64,000 bases of DNA from Lysobacter sp036697405 (GCF_036697405.1 NZ_JBAHWA010000001.1:930001-994000); one strand, 5' to 3'. Counted from the stretch's first letter, positions 36,563-45,455 are shown. The notes: a model not told the origin generated them from the sequence alone. Numbers and translations are program-made.

Positions 36563-37362
36563 GCATGCTGCACGAGCGACTGCAGCGCCGGGCCTATGTC
36601 GCTCTGTTTGGGCGCGGCGACGCCAGCGGGCTCACCATCACTCAGCTGGTTAGTGTGATTCTCATCCTGACGTCCGTGGCCGTCGCTGTGCTGGGCACCG
36701 AACCTGTCGTGATCGCCGCCTATGGGCCCACGCTGCGCAGCTTGGAGACCGGCTTCGTTATCGCCTTCTCGTTCGAGTATGTGATGCGCCTGTGGGCGGT
36801 CGGAGCCAATCCCGCCTACAACGGGATCTCTGGCCGCATCCGATACGCCCTGAGCTTCTATGCGCTGATCGATCTGCTGGCGATCATCCCCTTCCTGTTC
36901 GGATGGGGCGCGCAATCACTGCTGGTGCGCTTGCTGCGACTGTTCCGGCTGCTGGCGCTGTCCCGGCTAATCCGATACTCGCAGGCGATGCGCATCGTGC
37001 TCGGGGCCGTGCTGGAGCGCCGCTACGAGCTGACCTTCTCCATGGCGCTGTCGGCGTGCGTCATCCTGCTGTCGGCTGGCGTTCTCTATTCGGTGGAAGC
37101 CGACACCAATCCTGAGGCCTTCGGCTCCATCCCACGGGCGATCTGGTGGTCGGTCACGACCCTGACGACAGTGGGCTATGGGGACGCCGTTCCTCAAACT
37201 ATATTGGGGCGCGTCTTTGCGGCTCTGACTGCCATCGCCGGCATTGGCCTGATCGCCATGCCCACCGGCATTTTGGCGGCAGCCTTCTCCCAGGCATTCA
37301 AGAACGTCAAGGACCAAGATCGGGCGCGCAGCGAAGGCCCGAAGGGCGACACGCAGTTCTGA
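36559..37362 (+). CDS. Voltage-gated K+ channel-like protein
   Basis: 267 residues. It has six hydrophobic segments, an S4-like helix with arginines spaced every third residue (LLVRLLRLFRLLALSRLIRYS, near 115-135), and the K+ selectivity filter TTVGYGD near 203-208 between the last two helices. This is the Kv architecture of a single tetramer subunit. There is no RCK or cyclic-nucleotide domain, and the tail is short. The ATG overlaps the helicase stop (ATGA), so it is translated with it. In a defence setting a gated ion channel could act as an effector that collapses membrane potential. That role is inference from gene order. Confidence 0.88.
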   Translation: MSMLHERLQRRAYVALFGRGDASGLTITQLVSVILILTSVAVAVLGTEPVVIAAYGPTLRSLETGFVIAFSFEYVMRLWAVGANPAYNGISGRIRYALSFYALIDLLAIIPFLFGWGAQSLLVRLLRLFRLLALSRLIRYSQAMRIVLGAVLERRYELTFSMALSACVILLSAGVLYSVEADTNPEAFGSIPRAIWWSVTTLTTVGYGDAVPQTILGRVFAALTAIAGIGLIAMPTGILAAAFSQAFKNVKDQDRARSEGPKGDTQF

Positions 37363-37840
37363 TGATGCTCCACCCTTCAAATTACGAACGCCGCTAATTT
37401 TGCACGATAAACTCCCCTTGACCCTGCCGGTCGGGGTTCAACAAGGAGGGATACGAGATGGAACTCGGATCGTCCAACTACGACACTCGCGATGGGCTAT
37501 GCGGTCGCAGCCTCCTGGTTCCTGACGCTTCAGGGACGCCCCTTCTTGGTGCTGGCTGCCATGCGCAGGGTTGGCGACAGCCTGACAAGTCTCTGCGTCC
37601 TTCCGCGCCCCTCAGTAGTCCCGAAGGCCGTCAGCCACGAGCTAATCGTCGAGCCGTTGACCGTGCATTGTTCCTAGTATGGTTCGAACGCACACCGGCG
37701 CTCCAAGGCCTGTGGGCAGATAGATCCGCGGGCCTTGCGATAAGCGGTGGGCTCGGCCCCCCAATCACCCCGTGCAACCTTTTTCTCATCCCACCAGCGT
37801 CGACCCAAAGTCGTCGCTCAACGCCGCACTGGAGCACTCC
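37363..37840. other. Intergenic gap inside the Ter-type cluster, with possible small ORF
   Basis: 478 bases between the channel and the VWA gene. An ATG at 37458 has a strong AAGGAGGG upstream and opens a 128-codon frame running into the VWA gene. A second frame from 37492 gives 61 residues with a hydrophobic start. Neither resembles a known protein, so a broken or shifted small gene is possible. The good ribosome site argues that something was translated here. Confidence 0.35.
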
Positions 37841-38674
37841 ATGAGCTATAGCGCCGAGATCAGTCGCACGACCCCTACCGCCTTCTTGTTCCTTGTGGAC
37901 CAGTCCGGCTCGATGCAGGACCAGATGACGAACGGCAAGTCCAAGGCCCAGTTCGTCGCCGATGTGCTGAACCGGACCCTGGCCACCTTGATTACGCGCT
38001 GCACCAAGTCGGAAGGCACACGCGACTACTTTCATGTCGGCGTGATCGGCTACTCGGGCTCGACGGCGGAGAACGGATTGGCCGGCCCGCTCTCCCACAT
38101 CGTGATGCACCCCATCTCTGCGATTGAGAACTCTCCCCTGAGGGTCGAAGACCGGACGCGCCGTATCGACGATGGGGCGGGCGGACTGGTCAACCAGTCA
38201 ATCAAGTTCCCGGTGTGGTTCGATGCCAAAGCCAGTGGCGGCACACCGATGTGCCACGCGATCACCGAGGCGGCCGCCCAGCTCGCCGCCTGGTGCGACG
38301 CTCACCCGGATAGCTACCCGCCGACCGTGCTGCATGTGACCGACGGCGAATCGACCGACGGCGACCCGCAAAACCTGGCCGCTCAGCTCCAGCAGATCGG
38401 GACGAACGACGGCACGATCCTGCTGTTCAACTTGCATGTGAGCAACGCGGGTGGAGACCCGGTCAAGTTCCCTGCTTCCGATGCTGGGCTCCCTGATGCC
38501 TACGCTCGACTGCTGTTCCAGATGTCCAGCCCCTTGCCTCCGCACCTCCACCAAGCGGCCGAAGAGAAGGGCATCAATGCCACGATGGAATCGCGTGGTT
38601 TCATGTTCAACGCTGAGGTCACGGAAATCGTCGACTTCTTCGATATCGGCACGCGCGCCGCACAGCTGCGCTAG
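37841..38674 (+). CDS. TerY-like von Willebrand factor A protein
   Basis: 277 residues with a vWA fold. The metal-ion-dependent adhesion site reads DQSGSM (D-x-S-x-S, ~22-27), SGGTPM supplies the conserved Thr (~131), and HVTDGESTDGDP gives the later Asp. No signal peptide, so cytoplasmic. Together with the next two genes (PP2C phosphatase and protein kinase) it forms the TerY-P type triad described for Ter-dependent stress systems, in which the vWA protein is thought to scaffold metal-dependent assemblies. Start at ATG 37841; a GTG at 37772 would add 23 residues. The stop is four bases before the PP2C ATG. Confidence 0.87.
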   Translation: MSYSAEISRTTPTAFLFLVDQSGSMQDQMTNGKSKAQFVADVLNRTLATLITRCTKSEGTRDYFHVGVIGYSGSTAENGLAGPLSHIVMHPISAIENSPLRVEDRTRRIDDGAGGLVNQSIKFPVWFDAKASGGTPMCHAITEAAAQLAAWCDAHPDSYPPTVLHVTDGESTDGDPQNLAAQLQQIGTNDGTILLFNLHVSNAGGDPVKFPASDAGLPDAYARLLFQMSSPLPPHLHQAAEEKGINATMESRGFMFNAEVTEIVDFFDIGTRAAQLR

Positions 38675-38678
38675 TTCC

Positions 38679-39398
38679 ATGCAGATCCTGTTTCACGGCA
38701 GCGTGCCCAAGCACGCGGACAGCCCATCGGACAACGAGGATGCTTACCGCGTGGATGCCGAGCGCGGACGCGTGGTGGTGTCGGACGGCGCCTCGGAATC
38801 ATTCGACGCCAAGAGTTGGGCACAACTGATCGTGGACCAATTCATGGAGACAGGCCCAAACGAGGCCACAGTCGGTGAATGCGTCGCCGCTTTCGCCGCG
38901 TTGCACGACCCAGCGGCCCTGTCGTGGTCCCGTGCCGCGGCGTTCGAGCGCGGGAGCTTCGGCACACTGCTGGTGGCGCAGGAAGATAGCGACGGCCGAC
39001 TAGGCGTCATCAGCATCGGGGACAGCTTGGCGGTCGTGACCGACGGCCACGTCCTGCTAGGCCAATGGCCTTACGACGCCGCGGAGCAGTTCGCGCAGAA
39101 ACCGGTCCTGCTGTCCACCAAGGCCGAACTCAATGTCGACCTGCTCCAGGAGGACAGCGAGCGCGTCGTGACAGCGACCTGGGAGCGTGGGGACCTGCAA
39201 GGCCCGGTGTTCGTGTTGTGCATGACCGATGCGTTAGGGGCGTGGTTGCTCGCCAGCACGCAAGCCGGACAAACGAACGCGCTGGAGCAGCTACTGGAGA
39301 TCCGAGACGAAGCGGCTTTGGAAACCCTAGTAGAGCGAGAAAGGGACATCGGTGCGATGCGTCGAGACGACAGCACCTTGGTTATTGCGGTGATTTGA
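38679..39398 (+). CDS. PP2C-family serine/threonine phosphatase
   Basis: 239 residues. PP2C/SpoIIE fold motifs are SDNEDAYRVD (~14-23), RVVVSDGASES (first metal-binding D-G, ~28-38), SFGTLL, GVISIGDSL (~108), VLCMTDAL (third Asp, ~180) and RDDSTLVIAVI at the C-terminus (last Asp). All acidic residues needed for the two-metal site appear present. It should remove phosphate from targets of the adjacent kinase. The gene follows the VWA gene by four bases and precedes the kinase by 17 bases. It is the phosphatase arm of the TerY-P triad. Confidence 0.88.
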   Translation: MQILFHGSVPKHADSPSDNEDAYRVDAERGRVVVSDGASESFDAKSWAQLIVDQFMETGPNEATVGECVAAFAALHDPAALSWSRAAAFERGSFGTLLVAQEDSDGRLGVISIGDSLAVVTDGHVLLGQWPYDAAEQFAQKPVLLSTKAELNVDLLQEDSERVVTATWERGDLQGPVFVLCMTDALGAWLLASTQAGQTNALEQLLEIRDEAALETLVERERDIGAMRRDDSTLVIAVI

Positions 39399-39415
39399 CG
39401 ACTGGCGGAGCTAAC

Positions 39416-41095
39416 GTGGCTTACCCGACGCTGGAGCAATACAACCTGGCCCTGGCTTCGCCGCAGCTCACACTGCGCGATGCAGAACTCCGGGGCGGCA
39501 CGGTCAGAACCACCTCCCTGGGCGTGCCCCGAGCCCTGTGCGGTGGCTTCGCGCTGACCTATACCATCGACACGCCAGGCAAGCGGTATGCCCTGCGCTG
39601 CTTCCACAAGGAAGCGCCCGAGCTCGAAAAGCGCTACCGCCTGATTTCTGATCGAATCAAGCAGCTCAATTCACCTTTCTTCCTACCCTTCGATTTCCAG
39701 TCGGACGGGATCGTCATCGACAAGCGGCCGTATCCGGTCGTCAAGATGGCTTGGGCGGCGGGCGAAACGCTCAGCGAATTCCTCGATACGCACCATGCCA
39801 CGCCCACGACCTTGAGCAAGCTGCGGCAGTCGTTGACCCAGCTCAGCGCCTATCTGGAAGGTCAGAAGATCGCCCACGGCGACATTCAGCCGGGCAATGT
39901 CATGGTCGGCGCGCAAGGCGCCTCACTCCAATTGATCGACTACGACGGGATGTTCGTGGAGGCGTTCCGCGGATCCCGAGCCACGGAACTTGGGCAGCTG
40001 AACTTTCAGCATCCGGCCCGCTCGGCGAGCTACTTCAACGAGACGCTCGATCGGTTTTCCTTCCTGGCCCTGGATGTCGCCCTGCAGGCGCTGATTGCTC
40101 AACCGGGCATCTGGAGAACCTCCCGCTCGGATCCCGATGCGGTCGTATTCCGGCGCAACGATTACCTCGATCCGGGATCCTCGCCGGTCTTTGCCCAGTT
40201 GCTCAAGCTTCCTGCAGTGGCCGGAGAGGCCAGGAAGCTCGCGCAAGTCGCCTCGGCGCCCATTGATCAAACGCCAAGCCTGGCCGAGTTTTTACAGGGC
40301 AAGGGGGTTCCGCAAATCGTTGTCGCCTTCGGTGCGGCGCCCTCCGCGGCGCAGCGGGCCTACCAGGGTGCTTACACCGTGTGCGACGCCCTGTCGTTCT
40401 CGCAAGTCCAAGCCCAGGTGGGCAACCGCATCGAACTTATCGGCCGGATCGTGGCGGTGGATCGGCAATACACCAAACGATCCAAAAAGCCCTATCTGTT
40501 CGTCAACTTCTCTAATTGGCAGGACGGCCCGTCGGTCAAGCTCAATATCTGGACCGACGGCCTGGACGCGCTGGGCGCCTCCGTGCCGACCAAGGACTGG
40601 ATCGGCAAGTGGGTATCCGTAACCGGATTGGTCGATCCGGTTTACAACGGCATGGCCCGCAGCGGGAGCTATTCCAGTGTTTCAGTGACGGTCAGTCAGC
40701 GCGGACAGATCCAGATCATCGAGGAAGCCGAAGCCAAGTTCCGCCTGCGCGGCGGCAGCGACCCATCCAGGACTGCCGGCCCGCGCAACACCCAAGTGCT
40801 GGGGAACATGGGCATACGGCCTGAGACCCCCCGCAGCGCGCCCTCCTCCGTTCCCGCACGATCCGCATCCGTACCGCCGACGCGGCCGGCGCCGCCCCCC
40901 GCACCTAAAAGCGCGAACAGCCAGGTGCTGGATCGGATGCGCGGGCAGACGTCCAGTCCGCACACACCGTCGCCACACGGCGTTCTGCCGCACCGCCCTC
41001 AGACCAAGCCGCCTGCGCCGGAGGGCGGGCTCGGGGTATTCGGATGGATCGTGGTGGGACTTATGGTTCTGGTGGCGCTGCGAAGTTGTCTCTAG
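39416..41095 (+). CDS. TerYP-like protein kinase with OB-fold and C-terminal membrane anchor
   Basis: 559 residues from the GTG at 39416, chosen because GGCGGAG lies just upstream and the frame before it overlaps the PP2C gene. The kinase domain (~25-290) shows AHGDIQPGNVMV (H154-G-D156, N161) and LIDYDGMFV, where DYD replaces DFG. The beta-3 position reads ALRCF, with Arg where Lys is usual. An OB-fold-like domain (~345-435: GNRIELIGRIVAVDRQ, YLFVNFSNWQ, GKWVSVTGLV) follows. A Pro-rich linker and a final membrane helix (~540-557) complete the protein. This fits the kinase of TerY-P triads. The anchor may bring it to the TerB membrane protein. Activity is expected but the Arg substitution is notable. 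Confidence 0.85.
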   Translation: MAYPTLEQYNLALASPQLTLRDAELRGGTVRTTSLGVPRALCGGFALTYTIDTPGKRYALRCFHKEAPELEKRYRLISDRIKQLNSPFFLPFDFQSDGIVIDKRPYPVVKMAWAAGETLSEFLDTHHATPTTLSKLRQSLTQLSAYLEGQKIAHGDIQPGNVMVGAQGASLQLIDYDGMFVEAFRGSRATELGQLNFQHPARSASYFNETLDRFSFLALDVALQALIAQPGIWRTSRSDPDAVVFRRNDYLDPGSSPVFAQLLKLPAVAGEARKLAQVASAPIDQTPSLAEFLQGKGVPQIVVAFGAAPSAAQRAYQGAYTVCDALSFSQVQAQVGNRIELIGRIVAVDRQYTKRSKKPYLFVNFSNWQDGPSVKLNIWTDGLDALGASVPTKDWIGKWVSVTGLVDPVYNGMARSGSYSSVSVTVSQRGQIQIIEEAEAKFRLRGGSDPSRTAGPRNTQVLGNMGIRPETPRSAPSSVPARSASVPPTRPAPPPAPKSANSQVLDRMRGQTSSPHTPSPHGVLPHRPQTKPPAPEGGLGVFGWIVVGLMVLVALRSCL

Positions 41096-41140
41096 CCTCT
41101 GCGAGGGGTCGCATCGAACAATCATCTCCAAGTCGAGCCT

Positions 41141-42094
41141 ATGAAAGTCATTCACGATCAGCAGCATGTGGTCGAGTGGATCCGCGGACTGAACGGCCCC
41201 CTCGACATAGCAATCGCATTCTGGGGGGCTGGCGCGATGAAGACGCTGGGTCTCGCCAAGCGATCGCCTAAACCCCGGATCCTGCTTGAACTCGATACCG
41301 GAGGCAGCAATCCCTCCGAGGTCGAGAGGCTTTGGAAGACCCTGGGCAAGGACCATGTCCGTTGCTTGCCCCGCCTTCACGCCAAGGCGGTGATCGCCTC
41401 CAATGAAGTTCTTATCGGAAGCGCGAACGCGTCCGCAAGCGGCCTCGGAACCGAAGGCCACGAAGCCAGTCACTGGCACGAGCTGGCGCTACTGACCCAT
41501 GACACCAGCGCTGTTGCCGAGGCACAGGAGTGGTTCTCGCAAAAGTGGGAGGCGTCGGTCCCAATCGACGAACAACGGCTTGCGAACGCTCGTATTCAAT
41601 GGAAGCGCAACAGGGAAAATCGCCCCTACACCATCGCCAAGAACAACGGACTTCTGTCCTCCGCCATCTCCCATCCAAACGAATTTCTGGAAAGGGAGAT
41701 CTATGTCGTTACCGTGGTCTCTGGCCTGGATGAGAAAGGGACACGCGCGCTCCAAGAACATCGCAAGCGCTTTGGTCCCGAGGTATACGCGTTCCAGCGC
41801 TGGCCGACGATCCCGACGAACGCCGTGCTGATCTGCTTCACGGACTATCCGGACGAAGGATTGTGCGCAGACACCCCCATGGTCTTCCATACGGGCGCGT
41901 CACGAATGAAAGGAGCGATGCAGTGGGTCTATCCGGCACCCACTGACCGCCTGGTCGATGGTTTCAAGGTCGAACCCTTCCGCGACTGGCGCTCGCGACT
42001 TGAGCTTTATCGGGAGCGGTATCGGAAAGCGTGGGACAAAAACGGTATGAGCAAACGACTGGTAGATTTCGTCCGACACACCGGCCCTGCGTAG
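41141..42094 (+). CDS. Phospholipase D-like nuclease
   Basis: 317 residues. An HKD-type motif is clear as RLHAKAVIASNEVLIGSANAS (~83-103; H-x-K followed by G-S-A-N), which usually forms a dimeric active site with one motif per subunit. The C-terminal half is an extra domain of unknown type with aromatic and basic residues. The gene begins 46 bases after the kinase stop and is on the same strand, so it may be the nuclease effector of the Ter-type cluster. Single-HKD nucleases of this kind cut DNA without metal. Link to the triad rests on position only. Confidence 0.8.
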   Translation: MKVIHDQQHVVEWIRGLNGPLDIAIAFWGAGAMKTLGLAKRSPKPRILLELDTGGSNPSEVERLWKTLGKDHVRCLPRLHAKAVIASNEVLIGSANASASGLGTEGHEASHWHELALLTHDTSAVAEAQEWFSQKWEASVPIDEQRLANARIQWKRNRENRPYTIAKNNGLLSSAISHPNEFLEREIYVVTVVSGLDEKGTRALQEHRKRFGPEVYAFQRWPTIPTNAVLICFTDYPDEGLCADTPMVFHTGASRMKGAMQWVYPAPTDRLVDGFKVEPFRDWRSRLELYRERYRKAWDKNGMSKRLVDFVRHTGPA

Positions 42095-42267
42095 CGCACA
42101 ACGCTCAAGGCCAACTTGGCCGAACCAAGGGCAGATTGCGCGCTGGTCCGCATAGGCTACTTCGTCGCCGGCGGGGCCTGATCCGCCCGTGACAGCGCCC
42201 TTTGCTCTCCCTGCCCTACACTCAGGTCTCAACGGATTGACTGATCCCGGCGACCGCTTAGTGGACC

Positions 42268-42540
42268 TTGTTCGGCCGCTACCACCCTGAGAGGGCACAT
42301 GGAACATTGGACTGCTCAGGCTACTCAGCTGTTTTGCTCTGCGTCTTGTGCGCGGCCATCGCCTGCGGCTATCTGACTAGAGCTCTCTACTGGAGCCACA
42401 GAGCCGATACCGCTCAGCAACCGGACCCCAAGTTCAGCGAGAACAAGAAGTCAGATATTGGGCGGTTCCTTACCTGGATCTTTGTGAGCGCCATCTTCGG
42501 CGTGACCGTGCTCGTCGGGCCGCCATGGCTCAGTAAATGA
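42268..42540 (+). CDS. Small two-helix membrane protein
   Basis: 90 residues with two hydrophobic helices (~20-38 and ~68-86) and a charged loop between them (SHRADTAQQPDPKFSENKKSD). The frame opens with TTG at 42268, so the start is uncertain. No family recognised. Its 3' end overlaps a convergent 44-codon frame on the other strand. Confidence 0.45.
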   Translation: MFGRYHPERAHGTLDCSGYSAVLLCVLCAAIACGYLTRALYWSHRADTAQQPDPKFSENKKSDIGRFLTWIFVSAIFGVTVLVGPPWLSK

Positions 42541-42664
42541 GTATGTAGATCAAATAGCCAAGAACACACGCCAGGGCGATGTCATTGAGAACGCGTTCAC
42601 GCGTCCACCGTTTGCGGCGCTTGGGTAGCACCTGTTCTACTTGCTCCGGCTTTTCTGGCTTCAT
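42530..42664 (-). CDS. Possible 44-residue small membrane protein
   Basis: An ATG at 42664 on the minus strand opens 44 codons. The first half is strongly charged (MKPEKPEQVEQVLPKRRKRW) and the second half is one hydrophobic helix (IALACVLGYLIYILIY) ending at TGA. This arrangement is typical of small single-span membrane proteins. Upstream purines are moderate (GGGTGGGG). It overlaps the end of the convergent gene by 11 bases. Real expression cannot be judged from sequence. Confidence 0.35.
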   Translation of the reverse strand: MKPEKPEQVEQVLPKRRKRWTRERVLNDIALACVLGYLIYILIY

Positions 42665-42966
42665 GGCCCCACCCTAAGGCCGATCATCCACTTGGCAAAC
42701 GCACTCGGCGCGTACGAGTTCACTTACCTTTGTTCATAGCCGTTCGCAACGGGCCAGCGCCTGGTGACCTTCGCTCATCGAATGATGCCGGAATAGGAAA
42801 ACTAGCATGGAGGCAATGAAATCCGCTCGGACGCAAAGTCTATGATCCGCGAGGTTAGGCATTCAGCGCGCGTGCATCAGCACCTATGTCAGAAAAGTTG
42901 ATAGCACAGAGGATTAATCCAAAACCCAACCTCAACATGGTCTCGGGCTATTGAGCGAAACTCACC
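42665..42966. other. Gene-free, AT-richer stretch
   Basis: About 300 bases with lower GC and no protein-like frame. It separates the Ter-type cluster from the convergent minus-strand genes. No repeat or hairpin with a T-run was seen. Confidence 0.3.
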
Positions 42967-43536
42967 CTATCTGACAACGCGATCCAACACCTGGCGCACC
43001 AAGGCTGAAATCTGCGCTGCGGGCTCTCTCGCGCGCATGTCCATAGTCAGCTCCAATTGGGCGCCCGCGCCAAGCGCGCCACGATTGCAGATGTTCATTG
43101 GCTGCAGAGCCGGATAGGCATGACCGTGTCGATGAACTGGAAAGCCTCCAGCGCTTAACGCATGAAAAATGGCATCCGCCAAAGGAGTATCCAGTCCCCC
43201 TACATTGATGGCACCCTCCCCCTTGCATCCGTGTATAGCCAGCACGGTTGTCGCTTCAGCAATGAGGACAAGGCTTTGCGGCTCGTCGAAATGGTGGCTG
43301 GTGACATGTAGATCTCTGTTGCCCTCAGCCTTTTTCCCCTCGAACAAGTAGTAGGAATAGTCTTGACCCGCAATATCGCGCGTAAGACGGGAGGTTCCTG
43401 GCTCGATCTTCCCCCCATGCGGCGCAATGATGGCAACCTCAGGATTGGCACCACGATGCGTCGTTATCGCGTAGCTCTCGGCAGGCTCCCTAGCCGCCAG
43501 GACAGAGAAGTCTGGATACAGGTCTATGTGCACCAT
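42967..43536 (-). CDS. Poly-gamma-glutamate hydrolase-like protein
   Basis: 189 residues from the ATG at 43536; the domain begins immediately with YPDFSVLAAREP. The family motifs are VAIIAPHGGKIEPGTS (His and Glu for zinc), HVTSHHFDEP, VLAIHGCKG (second His) and INVGGLD, as in the phage-type PghP/DUF867 zinc peptidases that cut poly-gamma-glutamate capsules. In-frame ATGs at 43599 and 43617 would add 21 or 27 residues. The gene lies downstream of the putative nuclease at 43652. Phages carry such enzymes to breach capsules, so this may be phage-derived cargo. Confidence 0.75.
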   Translation of the reverse strand: MVHIDLYPDFSVLAAREPAESYAITTHRGANPEVAIIAPHGGKIEPGTSRLTRDIAGQDYSYYLFEGKKAEGNRDLHVTSHHFDEPQSLVLIAEATTVLAIHGCKGEGAINVGGLDTPLADAIFHALSAGGFPVHRHGHAYPALQPMNICNRGALGAGAQLELTMDMRAREPAAQISALVRQVLDRVVR

Positions 43537-43651
43537 TCCTGCAACGCTCCCATCTAAATCCGCACGACGGCGACTGGTCAATCCATACGCCCTACACATG
43601 CCAGTGACCTCGGACATCAATTTACCGAAATCCTTGGCGTCGACCCGAACG

Positions 43652-44578
43652 CTAGGTCCGTCGCTCGCAACTTTTTGCAACTTGCATGAACCTGACCCCA
43701 AGCGCCTCAGCAATCGCTGCCGCTTTCCTGGAGAGCGGCACCGTCGATACCAAGATAGAGGTGCCGGGAAGGCGGTGCTTTGGGTAGGCCCGCGCTTCGG
43801 CTTGCAACGTGGCACGATATTTTACGCACTGAAAGATTCCGCGGATGAGTTCGGCTTCAGAAGAGTTGCTCGCTTTTACTTCGACTGCCAACCGCGAGGT
43901 CGGGCCACAGAGCATGGCATCAATGCTGTCACCTGATTGAAGCGGCGCCTCACACTGGCCATGATTGAAGTGGCCGAAATCGCTGAACCTTTGAGGATTG
44001 CTGATCACCCAATGCTTTAGCGCTTCATGTGCTTGGCCCTCACCTTCGCCCCCTATAAGCGGCTTGGTTGGAGGCCCAATCTGGGTGACACGAACCTTCG
44101 GCGCAGGAACCGCGGATATGCCAAGAAGTTGCTCCAGACGCTCCCAAAAACTGGTCTCTAGCGCCCAAATACGTTCGACCTCTCGATCAATGATGGCTAG
44201 CCGTTTCGGGTCTCTAGTGTGCAGGTCTGTCCCGCGGAGACGAGGCACAAACTGGTTAGCGCCGTCGCCGGCATAGCCCGTGTTGGCGTTCACAACGATC
44301 AAACTGATTGGAGGGACCTTAATACCGTGTTTGCGCCCGCCAATGATTGCCGCATCCGCAGCGGCACCCAATGGGCGCCCGTATTTCTGCTTGTTGGATT
44401 GAACAGGCTCACCGTATCGCTCATACATCAGCATGGCGAGCTCGCTGTATGAAAGCGAGCCCTGCTTCTCCTTGAGGCGCTCCAGTAGCAGCGCTAGCGT
44501 CATGGGGGCGGTTTGTCGCGTCCACCATGCGCTGGCTGAGATGTAGTTACCCCACTCGATTGAACTTCCAATGTTCAT
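43652..44578 (-). CDS. Putative PD-(D/E)XK nuclease-fold protein
   Basis: 308 residues. The C-terminal ~110 residues contain DSIDAMLCGPTSRLAVEVKASNS, which has the D-x(n)-E-x-K pattern of PD-(D/E)XK nucleases. A helix with Q-C-V-K-Y-R-A follows, matching the conserved Gln/Lys helix after the core. The N-terminal part (~25-130) has helices with a YGRPLGAAADAAIIGGR stretch resembling modification-dependent restriction or endonuclease-like proteins. No methylase partner is adjacent. The gene probably starts at ATG 44578. Catalysis is inferred from motif spacing. Confidence 0.6.
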   Translation of the reverse strand: MNIGSSIEWGNYISASAWWTRQTAPMTLALLLERLKEKQGSLSYSELAMLMYERYGEPVQSNKQKYGRPLGAAADAAIIGGRKHGIKVPPISLIVVNANTGYAGDGANQFVPRLRGTDLHTRDPKRLAIIDREVERIWALETSFWERLEQLLGISAVPAPKVRVTQIGPPTKPLIGGEGEGQAHEALKHWVISNPQRFSDFGHFNHGQCEAPLQSGDSIDAMLCGPTSRLAVEVKASNSSEAELIRGIFQCVKYRATLQAEARAYPKHRLPGTSILVSTVPLSRKAAAIAEALGVRFMQVAKSCERRT

Positions 44579-45239
44579 CTAACGCCCCCTGGCTTTGTTC
44601 CTATGAACGCTAGGACTTTTCTTCTAAGACCTCGATAGAGTCTACCCCGCTACTTTGGGACCCGCACATGAGCCGATCGATCCTCTGAGACCCCGCCCTT
44701 GCCTGTCATGACGCGGCGAGGTCTCAACAGGGGCCCCATAGGCCCCTCTGACTAAATCCGGTCAAGCCTAGGTTTGTCGTGCCGAGTTCAAGCCAGCTGG
44801 AATACTGGGAAGCCTAGGCTCCGAGTACCACTGGATTCTGCCGCCCTAAGGCCGAGCGTCTCGTTGGCAATGCCCGCACAGGGCGCCCCGACGCCTGACG
44901 ACACTGCCAACGGAGACGCCAAACCAGACTATCTGCCGACCGCGTACGAACTGCGAGCGGGCGCTTACCGCAGCCTAGCTTTTCTTCGTTGGGGCGCGCA
45001 ACAAGCGCTGCCCCCTGACTACGAGTTCCAACTGGCCATCCGCCTTGCGACGAAGCACAGCATAGTCTGTCGGCCGCCTCGTTTCGGTGTTCATATCGCC
45101 TCCTGGTGTAGGTCCGCGAACTCAAGCCTAAAACATTCAAACCGACGTGGAATTAGCGAAGGAATCGAAAACATGCTCTGAAGCCCCTTGACCGCAGGCG
45201 AAGTGGGGCTAGAAGAATCGGGAAGGAGGACGTTTCCCA
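44579..45239. other. Region without a convincing gene
   Basis: 661 bases. Two long overlapping frames exist on opposite strands (44774-45181 plus, 44814-45140 minus), but both read as low-complexity antisense-like sequence, and neither has a good ribosome site. A hairpin AGGGGCC-CCATA-GGCCCCT lies at 44729-44747 without a T-run. Possibly a decayed gene. Confidence 0.3.
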
Positions 45240-45455
45240 ATGACAGACACGATTGAACCACGCCCTACGCACGACGAAATGCCCGACCATGACCCGGTCT
45301 ACAGGCGCAAGGTTTGCGACCTTTTTATCGAAGCGAGCCGCGTGCTTGAGCTCCCCTTGGGCCACCGGATCTTGCGCTTGCTGACGCTGTACGAAGAGGG
45401 CGAGCTTTCGATACAGGAAGTCGAGAGTGAGATAAGACGCCCCCGCTTCCACTGA
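45240..45455 (+). CDS. Small acidic helical protein
   Basis: 71 residues with an acidic, His-containing start and two predicted helices (CDLFIEASRVLELPLGHRI, LLTLYEEGELSIQEVESEI). AAGGAGG lies about ten bases before the ATG, supporting translation. No family recognised. Position upstream of the recombinase could suggest a regulator or excisionase-like partner, but there is no HTH motif to support it. Confidence 0.5.
   Translation: MTDTIEPRPTHDEMPDHDPVYRRKVCDLFIEASRVLELPLGHRILRLLTLYEEGELSIQEVESEIRRPRFH

Noticed and set aside
44729..44747. Hairpin AGGGGCC-CCATA-GGCCCCT as a terminator
   Set aside because: No T-run follows on either strand and no gene ends nearby in the right orientation.
44774..45181. 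Plus-strand frame of 135 codons (and an opposing 108-codon frame)
   Set aside because: Both have low-complexity composition and no good ribosome site; neither frame shows a motif. Left as an uncertain region.
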